Part shown: piece after piece, positions 1 through 11,190 of the stretch
How the letters are laid out: each line of letters begins with the position of its first letter
Position numbering within the stretch: the first letter of the stretch is position 1
Assembly: GCA_019915015.1 (NCBI GenBank)
Contig: JAHBBC010000027.1
Coordinates: 434,001 to 498,000, forward strand
Length of the DNA stretch: 64,000 nt
From: Auriscalpium vulgare
Lineage: Eukaryota; Basidiomycota; Agaricomycetes; Russulales; Auriscalpiaceae
Direction: 5' to 3'
Translations under genes and position numbers: made by a program
The notes under the pieces: model-generated
Told to the model about the DNA's origin: nothing
Seen by the model: only the letters and a program-made list of their open reading frames with translations
Databases searched by the model: none

Positions 1-1129
1 TACGATATTCCAGGACAGGAGAAAATATGTCACAGTGACATAACGGGGTGCACGATACGAACGAGGCAGGAGGCCAGCCGCTTGTTTATCAGCCGTCAAT
101 GGTTGTCGAGCTGCATGCTAGGCGGCATAGCTGGTGGGTCGGGAATTTCCGATACCGGTGGTGAAAAGCGTGGCAGCACTCGGTAGACGGCCCTGCGACG
201 GAGCACTCGTACACGCATCGGAGTAAAATAGTGTACGCACCATGCAATGGCATCACGCTGCGGTCACCATCTCGCAAAAGCTAGACGACACTCTTTGGTA
301 TTTTGTTGCGTTTCCTCTTCATTATAAGCTTCAGATCGCCGTCATTTCTGGTTGAAGTTTCCGAGCTCGGCGAGCTGGAAAATTCTCGTCAGTCGATGAC
401 CAGCCCTGCATACAAGAGCAAAGTGACTCGCCTCGGCTTCCCAGCTAGTGTACAGAGCTCTCAGTCCAATATACGGTCGCCGAGGATTAAAGTGGAGTGG
501 AGGATCTGGACGTTGGAGCTCGAAAGAGCGATTTGCGCTGGGAGAGAACGAAAGATTAGCGAACAAGCGCGGGACTGAAGAGGTGGGGACATCTACCTAG
601 TCCTGTATCCGCACGAAGCACCATGGCAAATCGGCAGATGTAGGATGTGAGGAGTGTAATTGAGGTAGATGTCGACGGCAGTTGGACAGCTTCAACGGTG
701 ACCGCGTGCGACCGACGCTGCTGTTCATACGGTCAGGCTTCAGTCGACTGGAGATACTTATACTATGTCGGCACCACACTCCAGAGCTGACGATCGTGCA
801 GTAGATGATAGAGCCAGCGCTGAGAAGATCGCTCGTGAAAAGAAAAGGCCGATGTTGTGGTGGACGTTGAGGGCATGCAGCAAGAGCAGAACGCAGGGGA
901 GTCGGGTCACGTATGTCGCTGCGGGCAAGAGAGCTCGGAGTTTGCCGAACACCCCAAGGTGGCGTTTGGTTCGACTTGACGGGCTCCTTGACTCTCCTTG
1001 ACTGCAATGTTTTGCGTCACTACCCAGCATCAACATCGACCAATCAATCCGCACACTTCAAGACGCCCATAAATTGAGCACTCGCTCTTTCATAATCGCA
1101 AGAACAACGGTCTCCGGCCACGATGCAGT
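1..1129. other. No gene recognised
   Basis: Reading frames on both strands are short, overlap each other and show no recognisable domain or consistent splice signals. Nothing supportable was seen here apart from unique sequence leading into the duplicated block that starts near 1130. Confidence 0.5.
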
Positions 1130-2450
1130 CAAAGCGCGCAGAAGCGATGTCAGTCAAGCACACTATTCAGGCAACGATCGGCTCAACAGATAGCCTCGAC
1201 GCCTAGAAGATAACATCTAGGTGCGCTCGCTGCGCTCTCAAAGTCAGTGGATGACTGATCGTCCGTCATTCAGGTCGTTTTTCAGTGCCATGTCCGTGAT
1301 GTGCCGTCGCTCCTCGCCACCCGTACGTCCCTCATCTTCTGGTTCTATCCCCACCACAATCCCGAACAGTCTCTGTGCATGCGGCGCGCCGCGCGTGGCA
1401 CTGGGCGCCGAATGCTCGGCGGTTCTTAGCTTCGTTTGCTATCGAGATGCATGCACCTCCGAGTCGTCCGCTGCTTAGCGCCTGAGCTGCCAGCTCAGGT
1501 AGCCCATCCTCTGCGCGCGCGCCGTCATACGCTTGCTGCATCGTGGACTCGCCACTTATTTGAAAATCTGCGATATCCGATGCTGCACAGCTCCGCGAAT
1601 ACTTGGCCGTACGCTGGCATTGAGACTATTCCCAGATTGACTGTTTCAAATTGTAGGATCCATTACTCTGTTTGATGAGCAGCGAACATTGTAAGTACAT
1701 AGCACCTCCTGCTTAATGCAAAGCTAATATATCTCTCTTTGGTTCGTTCTATAGTGACATCCATCGTGCCGGACCACAATTTTGGACTGCCCGTCCAGTT
1801 AGTACTCGCTTCGTTAAATGGACTGGAGCCCGTTGGCCTCACCCTGTGCGGAGGGTCGGTGCTGGCACAGACGGCTCACGCTCGGAGGCCATCCTCTGGC
1901 AGACCTCGCCACATTCATTCGAAGCAGCAGCGCGACCGAGCGAGATTCAACATGCCTAGATGTACGTCCACATTAGCTGTTTCGACGGCCAAGCTGACGC
2001 ATCGCATTATGTCCTACCCGGTAGCATTGGCGTGCGAGAGAAGAATGCAGGTGTGCACGGCATTCCCATGTCTGCAACCCCGTACGTACCGTAAAACTCC
2101 CTTCTTGTCCTTTCTTTTGCTCCTCCTGCGCACCAATTCTCCACTATCCCGAGAGGACTTGCGCAAGAGGATGCGCTGTGCAGCCCCCCACGATGGAGCG
2201 CCGCCGTCGTCTTTTCCGATGGCAACTTCCCTGCCTGACTACGCTGGTAGTCACCTTAGACGGACTGCTCAGGGATCCCTGCAGCCGCAATGCCTGTGCG
2301 TTTCTTCTCTCCGAGATGTATGCAGGCTCTGTTGACGCTTTTCTGCGGGTCTTCCTATTCCCATGCAAGAGTCGTCGTCGGGTGCCTCGTCGTACACAGA
2401 AGGCCCCAAAATTCGCGCATACAGCTGCAAATATGGTCGCGCGACGAGTT
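1130..2450 (+). repeat. Segmental duplication, arm A (left part)
   Basis: This stretch is a diverged copy of 11780-13080. Matching landmarks in the same order are the GTGCCATGTCC / CGTCGCTC(C)TCGCCAC segment (near 1290 and 12100), the GTCGTCTTT..GATGG/AATGG..AGTCACCT segment (near 2205 and 12865) and the GCTGTTGACGCTTTT segment (near 2328 and 12970). Spliced coding exons are possible: in arm B a 125-codon frame ends with AVVFRNGTALPDNADSHLQR, and the arm-A counterpart is one base longer in that segment and reaches an early stop. I do not recognise the protein; the arm-A version is probably decayed. Confidence 0.6.
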
Positions 2451-2499
2451 TGGTCGTCGGGCGTCGAGGCGTAACCGCCGGGAAGCCTTGTCGCCGACC

Positions 2500-2502
2500 A
2501 TT
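2500..2502. repeat. Target-site duplication (left) of Harbinger copy 1
   Basis: ATT directly precedes the element and is repeated as ATT at 5886-5888 directly after it. The paralogous, uninterrupted site in the other arm (near 13063) reads ACATTCGCAT, with a single ATT. Confidence 0.8.
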
Positions 2503-2570
2503 AGGGGAGCTCAGAGTAGACCGTTTTCGTTTCCGTTTCGTTTTCAAACGCCTTTCGTTTTCGATTCGGC
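2503..2570 (+). repeat. Harbinger copy 1 terminal inverted repeat, left
   Basis: 68 bp, identical in reverse complement to 5818-5885 and to both ends of copy 2. It contains repeated CGTTT(T/C) motifs (GTTTTCGTTTCCGTTTCGTTTTC) that may serve as sub-terminal binding sites for the Myb-like protein; that role is an inference. Confidence 0.95.
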
Positions 2571-2701
2571 CCGCGGCATAAGTGACCCGATGTGTGACAA
2601 TCGTGTGACTTTAGGTGACGCTCGCGTTGTGCGGCGTCTTCGTGTCTCACACACTCATTCCCTCGCGATACCTCCTTAATCTACACTCTCCTACTCTCTT
2701 A

Positions 2702-4296
2702 ATGCCCCGGAAACGCGGCCGCTCGGACTCCGACCAGCCTGAGACAGCTCCGGGCAAGAAATCCCGTGAGGAGAACATCAGCTGGGGCACAAATAAGAAG
2801 CCAAATGAGCTGCTCCTGCAGCTCATCACGGAGCTCGAACAGCCGCAAAATCGCAAGGTTATGTTTGGTAACAAGCGTGGTGAGGTATGCAGGTGGCCCA
2901 CGCATCATCTGGGCTTTGTTACTGACATCTTTCCAGAAGAAAAGCGGAGAAAGTAAGGTCGCAGCGGGTCAGCGGCTTGCTCGCATCCTCTGGAAGGATG
3001 CTCCGGACTCGGATTTCGTCAGTCTGGGAGCAAAGGTGCTCGGGAAAATAAATCAGTATGTCCATACCCTTATTGGATGCCTCATACGTGCTCACAGGCT
3101 TGTGTAGGCTACGCATCACCTATCACTCCAAGGTTCGGCGCATTAAGTGCACGGGTGGAGGTGTCCTCACTGGGAATGAGGCCATCGTCGACACAGGTGA
3201 TGCCGACGATGGTCCAGATGAGTATTGGTCTGCTACATAGGGCCAGATGGCCCATCCGAGGATACCGATGCACGCCACAAGAATATCTGGCGTAAGTTCA
3301 TTTTGTGATCTCCGATGAGCACGCTGGAGGCTAACACATCCTGTGCAGAGGAGATCGAGGCCGAGTTCGCTGTCTTCCCCCGAATTCACGCGATCCTTGC
3401 CACCCGCCCAAATGAAAACCCGATCATCATCACGACTGGGGTTGGTCCGGACGGTCACCGCACAGTGCACTATCAGCCTCCCGACGACGCGCCACCTGTG
3501 CGGCAACCGCGCGAAGAGGACATAGACCCCGTCCTACGCGTTCACGATGGCCCGGCGCCTCTCGCGCAAGACTCTTCTGCGACCGCACCCGGCCCGGGAT
3601 CGCCACCGCAGACGCCACACACTCCCAAAGAGAACCGCGTGCCGCCCTCGTCGCAAGCAAGTGCGAAGAAGACTCCCGCACACCTGTCGGAAGAGAAGCT
3701 GGAGAGCTTGAAGGGTCGCTTCAAGCCCACGTCACGCACCGGCATTCAAGACATACTGAAGGAGTCCATCGAGTAAGTAATACTAGTTGTTGGTAATGCA
3801 CGTGGACTAATTCATGTGGCAGGCGTAGCTTTGCGGTGTCAAAGGAAGAGAACATCCGCAAAGCTGTCGACAGGCTGCGCGATGACATGAATAGTCTTCG
3901 CCAAGACGCTCGCGATCGCCACGACCGCCTCTTTCGTGAGCTGCAGATTGGCTTGTGGACGAACGATGAGTATCGCCGCAAGTCGGAAGCACTTGACGAT
4001 GACCTTCAGCTGCAGCTTCAAGATCTCCGTGAAAATATATCGCGCCTTCAGAATCCTCCTCTGGTTGTCGCCGCCGCTACGCCCGCTCGTTCCATCTCAC
4101 GCACGGGCTCTATGTCAACCGCTGCATCGACGCCTTCATCTCTGCCGCGCGCATCGACACTCCGGATGATGAGCCCGAGAGCGAGATGACAAGCCAGAGA
4201 GAAAATAGTCCTCCCTGGGATGAGAGCCAGTTGGACAGAGATCTTGGACGAGGATCATCTGTGGTTCCAGACGAGTTGGAGCGAGGCTTAGTCTGA
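2702..4296 (+). pseudogene. Harbinger Myb/SANT-like accessory protein gene (copy 1, frame-shifted)
   Basis: Five exons fit: 2702-2884, 2937-3055, 3108-3291, 3349-3772 and 3823-4296, all with GT..AG introns of 50-57 nt. The consensus of both copies would give 461 residues. The N-terminal part has the Myb/SANT-like pattern of these accessory proteins: SWGTNKKPNELLLQLITELE, then LGKINQ|LRITYHSKVRRI followed by a GGG, then the helix NIWQEIEAEFAVFPRIHAIL. The middle is proline/serine rich and the C-terminal third is a predicted coiled coil (around KEENIRKAVDRLRDDMNSLR). In this family such a protein works with the transposase, binding the ends and aiding nuclear import. Here a missing T near 3224 creates a stop at 3237-3239, and a missing C near 4161 changes the C terminus. 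Both sites are homopolymers, so sequencing error is a serious alternative to true decay. Confidence 0.85.
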
Positions 4297-4411
4297 TCAT
4301 TTTGCTTTTGTCCTTTCTAACTGCAGCCTCTCATTTAATGCTACACAGTCCTTTCTTCTTTCTGATTATATCTCTCTTACTCTTTACAATCTCAGATTTA
4401 ATCTTGTTCAT

Positions 4412-5732
4412 TTATACAAGTCCTGCTCGTTGAGCGGCTACTATTTCTGCCACAAGGCCACGTCTCCTAGCCTCGCAATCATCATCCTCTGTGATATCAT
4501 CATCTATAGGATCATCTGGCTCCCCCTATCGTCCTCTTCCTGAGCACGTGAGTGCCAAGTCGCAAAGCTTGTCCCACTCGCCCATCCTTCGATGTCGAGC
4601 ACTGCGTTGTGCAAGATGATGCAACATGAAATCCACCGACACGCTCGTATATGGTCCCGATTGTAACGGATATTGAGCCGTAAGCCACGAAGGGATTGCC
4701 ATCGGCCCTTGAGTGCACCCATGGTGTGTTCAGAGCGAACGCGTAGGCGAGCTACGTGTTTGTCGAATAAGGCATTTGAGCGGTCTAACGACGCTGGTTT
4801 CTTGTGAACTGGGATGGTCCGCGAGCTGACAGGGTACGCAGAGTCACCCCATGCAAACTCGTCACCTCTGAAGAACCAGTCGGTATGCTTGACAGCTGCA
4901 GTATGCTCAAATGCAGATGCATCATGAGCAGAACCGGTCATGCCAAGCGAATAGTCAACGATTCGTAGATTCGACGGTGTATTGCCAATCTGTGTACAGA
5001 TATGTCAGTCAGGAGCTATTAGAAGATATCCAGCATACCTGGACGTTGAACCATAGTTGCACTTCCTTGTGTAGTACGCGTCACCGTCGAGGCCGGGGCG
5101 ACTGTACAGGACAACAATTGTCCCGTCGTACATCACCCATCCCTCCTCCAGGTGGATCCCGTGAAACCAAGCTGCTCATCAATCCACCTTTTCTCGACCT
5201 CTTTCTCCTCCTCTGTTAGCGGCCGTACAAACATCCCATGCAAGGACATCAGCGCCTCCTGACATCTCTCCGTGTATAGCTCCACAGCGCCCTCTGAACA
5301 GCCCGCTGCACGGCTGATATCCTCGAGAGATGCGCCATTGCCATAGCGACCCATACGGTACAGGGTCACCGCTAATTGCGTTCGGATATCCTCCTGCGGG
5401 GTGTTCGAGTTGTTCTGGAATACGGGATGACCCTCGATGAGGCCAAGGATAGTGTCGAAGACGTGGGGAGAGACACGGAGCATGTTGATAAAGCGGTGGT
5501 GATGGGCAGGATCCTGTGCATACTCCCATGCAAGCTGGAGATTGCCGGCTTTAACGACGGGAGGACGGGGGTTGATGTAGCGGGAGGATAGGATGGTGTG
5601 AAGGATTGAGCTATCGCGTTGGAGCTGCTCCATCATAGCTGTGGCTGAAGATGGAGGCATGAGTGCCATCTGGATAGCCATATATGTGATGTATGCGTCG
5701 ATAATCTCATCGTGGTAGGTAGCACGGGCCAT
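4412..5732 (-). pseudogene. Harbinger DDE transposase gene (copy 1, frame-shifted)
   Basis: The first 196 codons are identical to the intact 424-aa transposase of copy 2. Then three 1-bp deletions, each in a G run on the coding strand (near 5145, 5051 and 4523), break the frame. The WGDSAY and SEHTMG blocks (second Asp and Glu of the DDE triad) are still present downstream in their proper frame, and the first Asp block (YDGT) is just past the first shift. The single intron is retained at the same place. No other change from copy 2 was seen, so the gene is either very recently dead or merely mis-sequenced. Its stop lies tail-to-tail with the Myb-like gene. Confidence 0.85.
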
Positions 5733-5817
5733 GGCTGGTGGAAGAGCTCGAAAGCAATGGCGGCGGTGTCGCGCAGCGGCGTAGATTGAGTGACATTATG
5801 TAATATCACGCCGGGGC

Positions 5818-5885
5818 GCCGAATCGAAAACGAAAGGCGTTTGAAAACGAAACGGAAACGAAAACGGTCTACTCTGAGCTCCCCT
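5818..5885 (-). repeat. Harbinger copy 1 terminal inverted repeat, right
   Basis: Perfect 68/68 inverted match to 2503-2570. It lies at the 5' end of the transposase gene, 85 bp from the start codon, and so probably overlaps its promoter. Confidence 0.95.
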
Positions 5886-5888
5886 ATT
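5886..5888. repeat. Target-site duplication (right) of Harbinger copy 1
   Basis: ATT, matching 2500-2502. Confidence 0.8.
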
Positions 5889-6175
5889 CTCATCTGTGCA
5901 TGCAGTGCGGAGGCCACCGGTGCGCTCGATAACTGGCAGTACTTCATATTCGTACTAGTACATACGGGGCGGGTGTACGTCGTAGACTTGCAATAATGTG
6001 ACCATGTTCCCGGCTATTCGTTCGCCAACTCATTACACACCGTCGCTATAAAAGACGAACGTATATATTGAACGACAGCCAGTAATACAATCGGAAGGGA
6101 AGAACAGGAGCGCGTGGTCTTGGATGATGCGGAATACCGTGGCTGCTGCGATGCTACACCGCATATACGTTCCAC

Positions 6176-6483
6176 TCACATCCCCTTGGCGTCACACGTA
6201 CTGTGCGTATACTTCACTGCTGCATACATAAGTGGCACGGGCATGTCAGCACACGAAATCCCGCATATAACCCAGGGCGTGATCCGTACCTGGCGAGTTC
6301 ATTTTGTCGACTGATGTGGAGGTCTGAACTGTGATCGACGAGATCTACCAGTCCTCCAAGTTCCAAGCAGTCGGAAAGTGAGGTGAGGTGATGAAAGGAC
6401 GTGCGCACTGCAAGTTGTAGTGATGAGCATATACAAAGGACCATGATGAGGAGACGCGCCGGGCAGCTTGGTGTGGAGACCAT
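6176..6483 (-). CDS. U-family small protein, unit 1 (predicted 50 aa, signal-peptide-like N terminus)
   Basis: Three exons on the minus strand fit: 6483-6409, 6323-6290 and 6219-6176. Intron 1 (85 nt, GTGCGC..TTCAG) is in phase 0 and intron 2 (70 nt, GTACGG..TGCAG, branch site GTGCTGACAT) in phase 1, the same phases as in units 5 and 6. The N terminus has an Arg followed by the hydrophobic run LLIMVLCICSSLQLA, which reads like a secretion signal; only about 25 residues follow. The start is the first ATG after the TATA box (50 bp). Downstream at 6120-6145 lies the conserved 3' motif of this family (GGTATTCYGCATCATC on the coding strand). Function is unknown; a small secreted protein is an inference from the hydrophobic N terminus alone, and decay to a non-coding transcript cannot be excluded. 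Confidence 0.4.
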
Positions 6484-6532
6484 CGTGTGCGGGAATGAAA
6501 GGCATGCCAAGGGCTCTACGTCTGGGGCCAGC

Positions 6533-6629
6533 CTTATATGCGCGCGGGGTGTTTGCTCGCCCTCCTCATGCCAAAAAAACTGCTGGGGCGCGGTTGGACG
6601 CGTCGGTCACGTGTGGGCCGCCGGCCAAT
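6533..6629 (-). promoter_or_regulatory. CCAAT / CACGTG / TATA promoter module, unit 1
   Basis: Read on the minus strand: ATTGG (6629-6625), 11 bp, CACGTG (6613-6608), a TTTTTTTGGC element, AAACACCCCGCGCG, then TATA as CATATAAG (6540-6533). The same parts and spacings recur in the other units. The W1 segment lies on the other side of the CCAAT box, so the module may work in both directions. Confidence 0.75.
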
Positions 6630-6640
6630 GGGAACGCGCC

Positions 6641-7870
6641 AGAGCAACACCTGTTGCGCTCTGACGACAACGACGACGGCTTCATCTGCTCCTCCTGCCC
6701 ACCACGCTTCCCGCTGTGCAGAACTTGTGGCCACCAGTTGTCGTCACGCCTTTGAATGCCGCCAAACCCACCTGCGCATGCAGCAGAGGAACTCCCCCAA
6801 CTTACTGCAGTCTCCAAAGTACTGGATCGCATACGATAGACCCGGGGCGTCCTCCAGGTGATCCCTACTTCACACCAATCCCCATCCCATGCCTGCACAC
6901 TGGAGCTGCGATTGCCGTCAGCGCCCGCACCTCGCTGCTCGTATCGTCGTAGGACTGCCCCTTCCTCGCATGCGCCCACGCGAGCTTTGCGCGGGCCCAT
7001 GCTCATGGTTGGTGGTGGTCATGCTTCGGATGTGCACCCTCTGGTATGGCCGCGGCTGACCACGTATTCATCCCATCGTGCTTTCCATGGTCTGATCGTC
7101 TTGTGCTGAATTCGTACACCCTAGACGACAGCATAGGAAATCTGCCCCGTTGCATGGAGGGTATGTACTGCATACATGCGCTGTCTTTTCATCGCGTTCT
7201 GACGGACGCCTCGCAGCCTGTCCAGGTCAAGGTGCCGAGCCTGGGACAGCAGTTCGTTGCACTGGCGCGTCGCAACTCCTGTCCTTCACCCATACCATAC
7301 TCATCCCGCGTTCAGCAGCTCTCTTTCCCACCTATACATGCCTCTGGCAGCCCACCCTCCCCTTCCCATTCTGTCTCGACAGCCATCGCTACGACCTGCT
7401 GGTCATCACATGTCCGCAGAAGTTTCCGTTCTGCTCTGAGCTGACACCAGCACCGCGCAAATTCTCTCTCCAGCGCACCTCAAGCGTTCGGCCGACAGCA
7501 TATCGTCCGAGCCGGCTGCTCGCATCCCCGACGCCCGCCGCGTCCTTCCTCGCAGGTGCCTATGCGTGTCCCACGCAGGCGCACGCGTGTTGAAGGTAAA
7601 CGCGGCGTCGAAAAGTGCGAGCACCCGCTGCCCGGGCAGTGGTCGACAACGCGGTTCTGGCTCACGGGTGTTGTCCAGGCGCACAGAATGCACGCAGGAC
7701 CTGTCGTCTGGCCGGGTGTTCCGTTCCGGCGACTCTGCTCGCCGCCGGGGAGATCGATTTGGCGTACCGATGCGATGCGTTCTGCCGCCGCCACAAGCAT
7801 AATGGCCTCGCAGGATTTGGCGCTTTGGTTAACTGAATGTAAGTCCGCTCTTTGGATGCTTCTATGCACG
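6641..7870 (+). repeat. W segment of unit 1 (divergent from U1)
   Basis: Diverged copy of 13876-15110. Conserved blocks are GGAGCTGCGATYGCCGTCA..CGCCC (6903; encodes GAAIAV-ARTSLL in one frame), GCGCGGGCCCATGCTCATGG (6996), a GTGCCGAGC block (7230), the acceptor-like CCAGCGCACCTCAA block (7472) and CACGCGTGTTGAAGGTAA (7582), which looks like an exon end plus donor site (AAG|GTAA), followed by GCGAGCACCCGCTGCCC (7617). Together they suggest a spliced gene read away from U1, but no continuous coding model could be built and I do not recognise a product. Confidence 0.45.
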
Positions 7871-8539
7871 GTCTGACAGACAACCCGGATCTGCGGCCTC
7901 GCAGCTTTGATCGCGGATGTCTCGGACCTGCTATATCGATGTGTCGCACTCTTGCCCTCCTTGCTCAGCATTCTGATATATTCCTTCGCACAGCAAATCG
8001 GGCATGCCCCTCGTACAATGACACCTCAACATATTCGGCTGGATGAAGACGCATAGCTCGCGGCTCGCGGGTCGTGGTCGATCCTTGGCATCATACTCGG
8101 CGTCGGCACCGTACGTGCATCATTCCAACGTCGGGAGATATGGCGTTGTGTTGATATTCATGTCGCGCGAGGCGGTCGCGGAACCCACAAGCAGGCCACT
8201 GGGGTTGTCGAGAGAGGATTCCTGCGGGGCTCGTACTATCCTGTAGTACAAGGACATGTCCACTGCCTCAGCTCCGAGTATACTGTCACAACAATGGGTG
8301 CTATGTACGAGCTCCCGAACCCCGCTCTGCGTGGGTAAGACCTAGGAAGCAAAACTCCAAAAGACCATGGCGAGGAGTCGAGACATGTAGAGTACATAGC
8401 GGTGGCGAGGAGAAAGCCGGTCGATCGGCATCTGGAAGCAATTATCTCCCGGCGTTGATGCGTTCGTGCCACGGGGTCTGTAGTAGCCCTGCCGGTCTGC
8501 CGGCCCGACAGTAGTCGCCGGATTACGCGGCCTTTGTTC
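7871..8539. other. No gene recognised
   Basis: No supportable coding, RNA or repeat feature seen. Confidence 0.4.
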
Positions 8540-9420
8540 TCCGCTACTACACCATCTCTGCGACGAGGACCATCGTCCTCTATCCCTAGTCTGTTCAACT
8601 GGATAGCAGGCTTTACAAACTCGAGGCCTCAAGAGGAAGACGGGCGAGGTCGTTTCAGTCGCCAATCGGGCTCGGTCGTGTTGGGGTTCGGTATCCTGAC
8701 TCGTGTTCGGGGCCACAGGTACGTTGTAACCTCTCATTGGGCAATGGTTTGACACGGTGATCATGGCAACGTTGTCTGCTCTTTGCTCTTATGAATAGGC
8801 GTGTCTATGGTAGCCGGAGAACGAGCAAAATGTGTCATCAATAGGCCTGGGTCGCGCGCGACGAACGTTGCAGGCAAGCAGGTGCTCCAAGTTACGTCTT
8901 GTTTTCCTTCTTCCACGTTGTCGTCACTCAGCATAAATTCTAGGCGATTGGGCTCCCTGCGGATCACTAGAGGACGTGTTCGACTGGAAGAATTGTCCGG
9001 GTAAATGGCACGATTGTGCGGCCCGCCATCATCGAGGATCGGTGTTCTGTCTCTCGCCCACCTATATCTCGTCCGTTCAACTGGAACGCACGAGTCAATA
9101 CACAGAGCTCAAGCTAGGCTCGGTTTTTTTGCGGTTTGGGCTGGGTCGCGAGTGCGGTGTTCGGTTTGGTGTTTGGTGTTCGGGCCACAGGTGTGCCGTA
9201 TCCCCTCGTTGTGCAGCTCTTTCTGACACGATAATCATAGCATGTGTCCTATATCTCTTCTACGAGTATGTCTCATCTAATATGGTAGCCGGAAAACGAG
9301 GAAAATGCATGGTGGATCTCGCATTTGGGCCGCATGATGAACGTCGCATGCCCGCGAGCTACGTCTCTACATCGTGGCTGCACGTTGTCCTCACTGACTG
9401 GAAACTCTAGGCAATTTGAC
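8540..9420 (+). repeat. Imperfect tandem duplication, two units of about 400-450 bp
   Basis: Unit 1 (about 8560-8985) and unit 2 (about 9030-9420) share in order GT(C/T)TGTTCAACTGG-type text (8585 / 9075), TCGGGGCCACAGGTACGTTGTAACC versus TCGGGCCACAGGTGTGCCGTATCC (8710 / 9181), ATGGTAGCCGGARAACGAGSAAAATG (8808 / 9281) and CATTCTAGGCGATT versus GAAACTCTAGGCAATT (8936 / 9400). No gene was identified in it. The CAG|GTACGT in each unit could be a splice donor. Confidence 0.7.
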
Positions 9421-9756
9421 GCCGTACTACCACGCATCATCCTCGTACGTTTGTCGCCACACTAACACATGTTGGACACGTGTTAATCGGCTTGCATGAC
9501 CAGGTACGTAGTACACGTATGGCGCCACCCGTGGCCTGCGCGTAGCTATTGTTCTCCGAATGCTACAACACAATAAACGACGTTACACAATCTCACTCGT
9601 GTGACGGTGGCGGGTCGCTCTTCTGATGGCTGCGTGGAAACTCTGTGCTGTACATAAATAAGAGCGGTCGCTTTGCACCGACCGCATCTCCAACGCCCCA
9701 CCCCAGTCACCTAGCCGTTTTACAGCATCCTTGTTCTCCATTGCCGAACGATTGAA

Positions 9757-11190
9757 ATGGAATCCTCTCTTCCCCTGACTGCAGGACGCCGTCACATTAA
9801 CTCTTTGCCTCTCGAGCTCCTCGTCCGCATTTTACGCGACTGCGCCGAAGACATCATCCGAATTGTGGGTAATCGTATGCGCGTCAGGTCGTGGCTCGTG
9901 ATCATGTCTGTGTGCAAGCATTGGCGGATAGTGGCACTGCAATGGTCACCGCTTTGGGGCAGCATCATCAAAAACTGGTTGAACAAGGAGGCTGAGCGCG
10001 TGCCACTACCGGGGGTGTGGTCATTTACTCTGCCTCTCCCACCGGGCCCTGGTGTTGCAGGCGAAACACTTGACATCCATGCCGTGGAAGCGGTGAACCA
10101 ACTGCTGTCTTCCGTCTCGAGGCCGAACATACGGGACCTGAGGATACATATGACGCCGCCCTGCAAAACACTCGCAATGGAGACTGTGATTAACGCTGCG
10201 CCGAACCTGGAGAAGCTCGAGCTCGACGGGGTCTGGTTTATGGATCGGCCTATTTGGACGTTGAACATCGTCACATTGTACCTGCACAATATGCCTGCCA
10301 CCCCGGATGGATTAGGGACCAAGTGGAGAGATCTCCTAGTTTTCCTCAGCGGCATGCCGTTCCTTTCGGATTTGAATATGAAGATCCTACCAGGCCCGAT
10401 GCAGAAAGGCGACTTCCCTCCACACATCGACTTCAAATATCTCAAGCGCTTGACACTTTACGGCGATCCAGAAATGATTGGGCTTATTCTATCCTGGATG
10501 ACACCGCACCCCGAGATCACCCTCATAACTATAGACATTCCCGTACCAGAAACCCCCGCACTAGACGATCTTGCATATGAAGAAGAGGACAGAGGTGTGG
10601 CTTGGCTATATAATGGCCTGCGTAAATCATTCCGTCAAGAGAAAACCGAAGAATGTCTCAATTATTTCAAATACGCCACCATCAACGTCTCTCTTGGGCG
10701 CAATGGCGATACGAAGATATTGATGTTCGACCTCTCAATGCGGACGGAACTGCAATATCCTAACGGCACTCCCGGATTTTACCTCAGGTTCCAAACTAAG
10801 TACAGACAACTCTGCTTGAACCTCTTCCTCGATGCTCTTCGCTATTTGGCCTATGCGGCACCAGTATCGTTGACGAGCTTTGACGTCACGGTGCGGTTGA
10901 CCGCAGCGGACGAAACTCTTGTCGACGCCTTCTATGGCAACTACGGTGGCTGGCTTCGCACCGCCGTTGTGCTGTGTCTGACAACTTGGATTATTGAGGA
11001 TGAGAATGTGAACTCTAGGCGTACAGGATACCTGACCTTCCCTTCGTCCTGGAAGGAGGAGATCAAGAAGGAGCTTGAGAATGAGCAGACAAAACTGCCA
11101 GCGGGGACACAAATAATTGTATCGCAGAACGAACCTCGTGTTGAGTTAACATATGAGGCCGGAATAATTGTAGACAGAGTCAGAAGCTAA
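9757..11190 (+). CDS. F-box-like protein (477 aa, single exon)
   Basis: The N terminus carries an F-box: INSLPLELLVRILRDC (about residues 14-29), then VIMSVCKHWRIVALQWSPLW (about residues 49-68), the usual L-P-x-E-(I/L)-L ... C-x-x-W-(R/K) ... W pattern. The remaining 400 residues are leucine-rich stretches (NLEKLELDGVWF, KYLKRLTLYGDP) typical of the degenerate LRR-like region of mushroom F-box proteins. The F-box binds Skp1 in an SCF ubiquitin ligase and the C-terminal region selects the target; the target is unknown. The frame is uninterrupted and the ATG is the first in frame. An AT-rich ACATAAATAAG about 100 bp upstream may be the TATA box. Unlike the F-box pair at 31.6 and 63.5 kb it has no close relative in the window. 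Confidence 0.85.
   Translation: MESSLPLTAGRRHINSLPLELLVRILRDCAEDIIRIVGNRMRVRSWLVIMSVCKHWRIVALQWSPLWGSIIKNWLNKEAERVPLPGVWSFTLPLPPGPGVAGETLDIHAVEAVNQLLSSVSRPNIRDLRIHMTPPCKTLAMETVINAAPNLEKLELDGVWFMDRPIWTLNIVTLYLHNMPATPDGLGTKWRDLLVFLSGMPFLSDLNMKILPGPMQKGDFPPHIDFKYLKRLTLYGDPEMIGLILSWMTPHPEITLITIDIPVPETPALDDLAYEEEDRGVAWLYNGLRKSFRQEKTEECLNYFKYATINVSLGRNGDTKILMFDLSMRTELQYPNGTPGFYLRFQTKYRQLCLNLFLDALRYLAYAAPVSLTSFDVTVRLTAADETLVDAFYGNYGGWLRTAVVLCLTTWIIEDENVNSRRTGYLTFPSSWKEEIKKELENEQTKLPAGTQIIVSQNEPRVELTYEAGIIVDRVRS

Larger units (their letters stand above)
2503..5885. mobile_element. PIF/Harbinger DNA transposon, copy 1
   Basis: The element is 3383 bp long, with 68-bp perfectly identical terminal inverted repeats beginning AGGGGAGCTC and ATT target duplications. 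It carries two convergent genes: a five-exon Myb/SANT-like gene on the plus strand and a two-exon DDE transposase on the minus strand, with 115 bp between the stop codons. This two-gene organisation is the hallmark of PIF/Harbinger elements. Copy 2 at 59793-63179 lies in the opposite orientation. Relative to copy 2 it has five 1-bp deletions, and copy 2 has one relative to it; all six are in mononucleotide runs. I saw no substitution in the parts compared. As written, both genes of this copy are frame-shifted, so it is either newly inactivated or intact with consensus errors. Confidence 0.95.
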
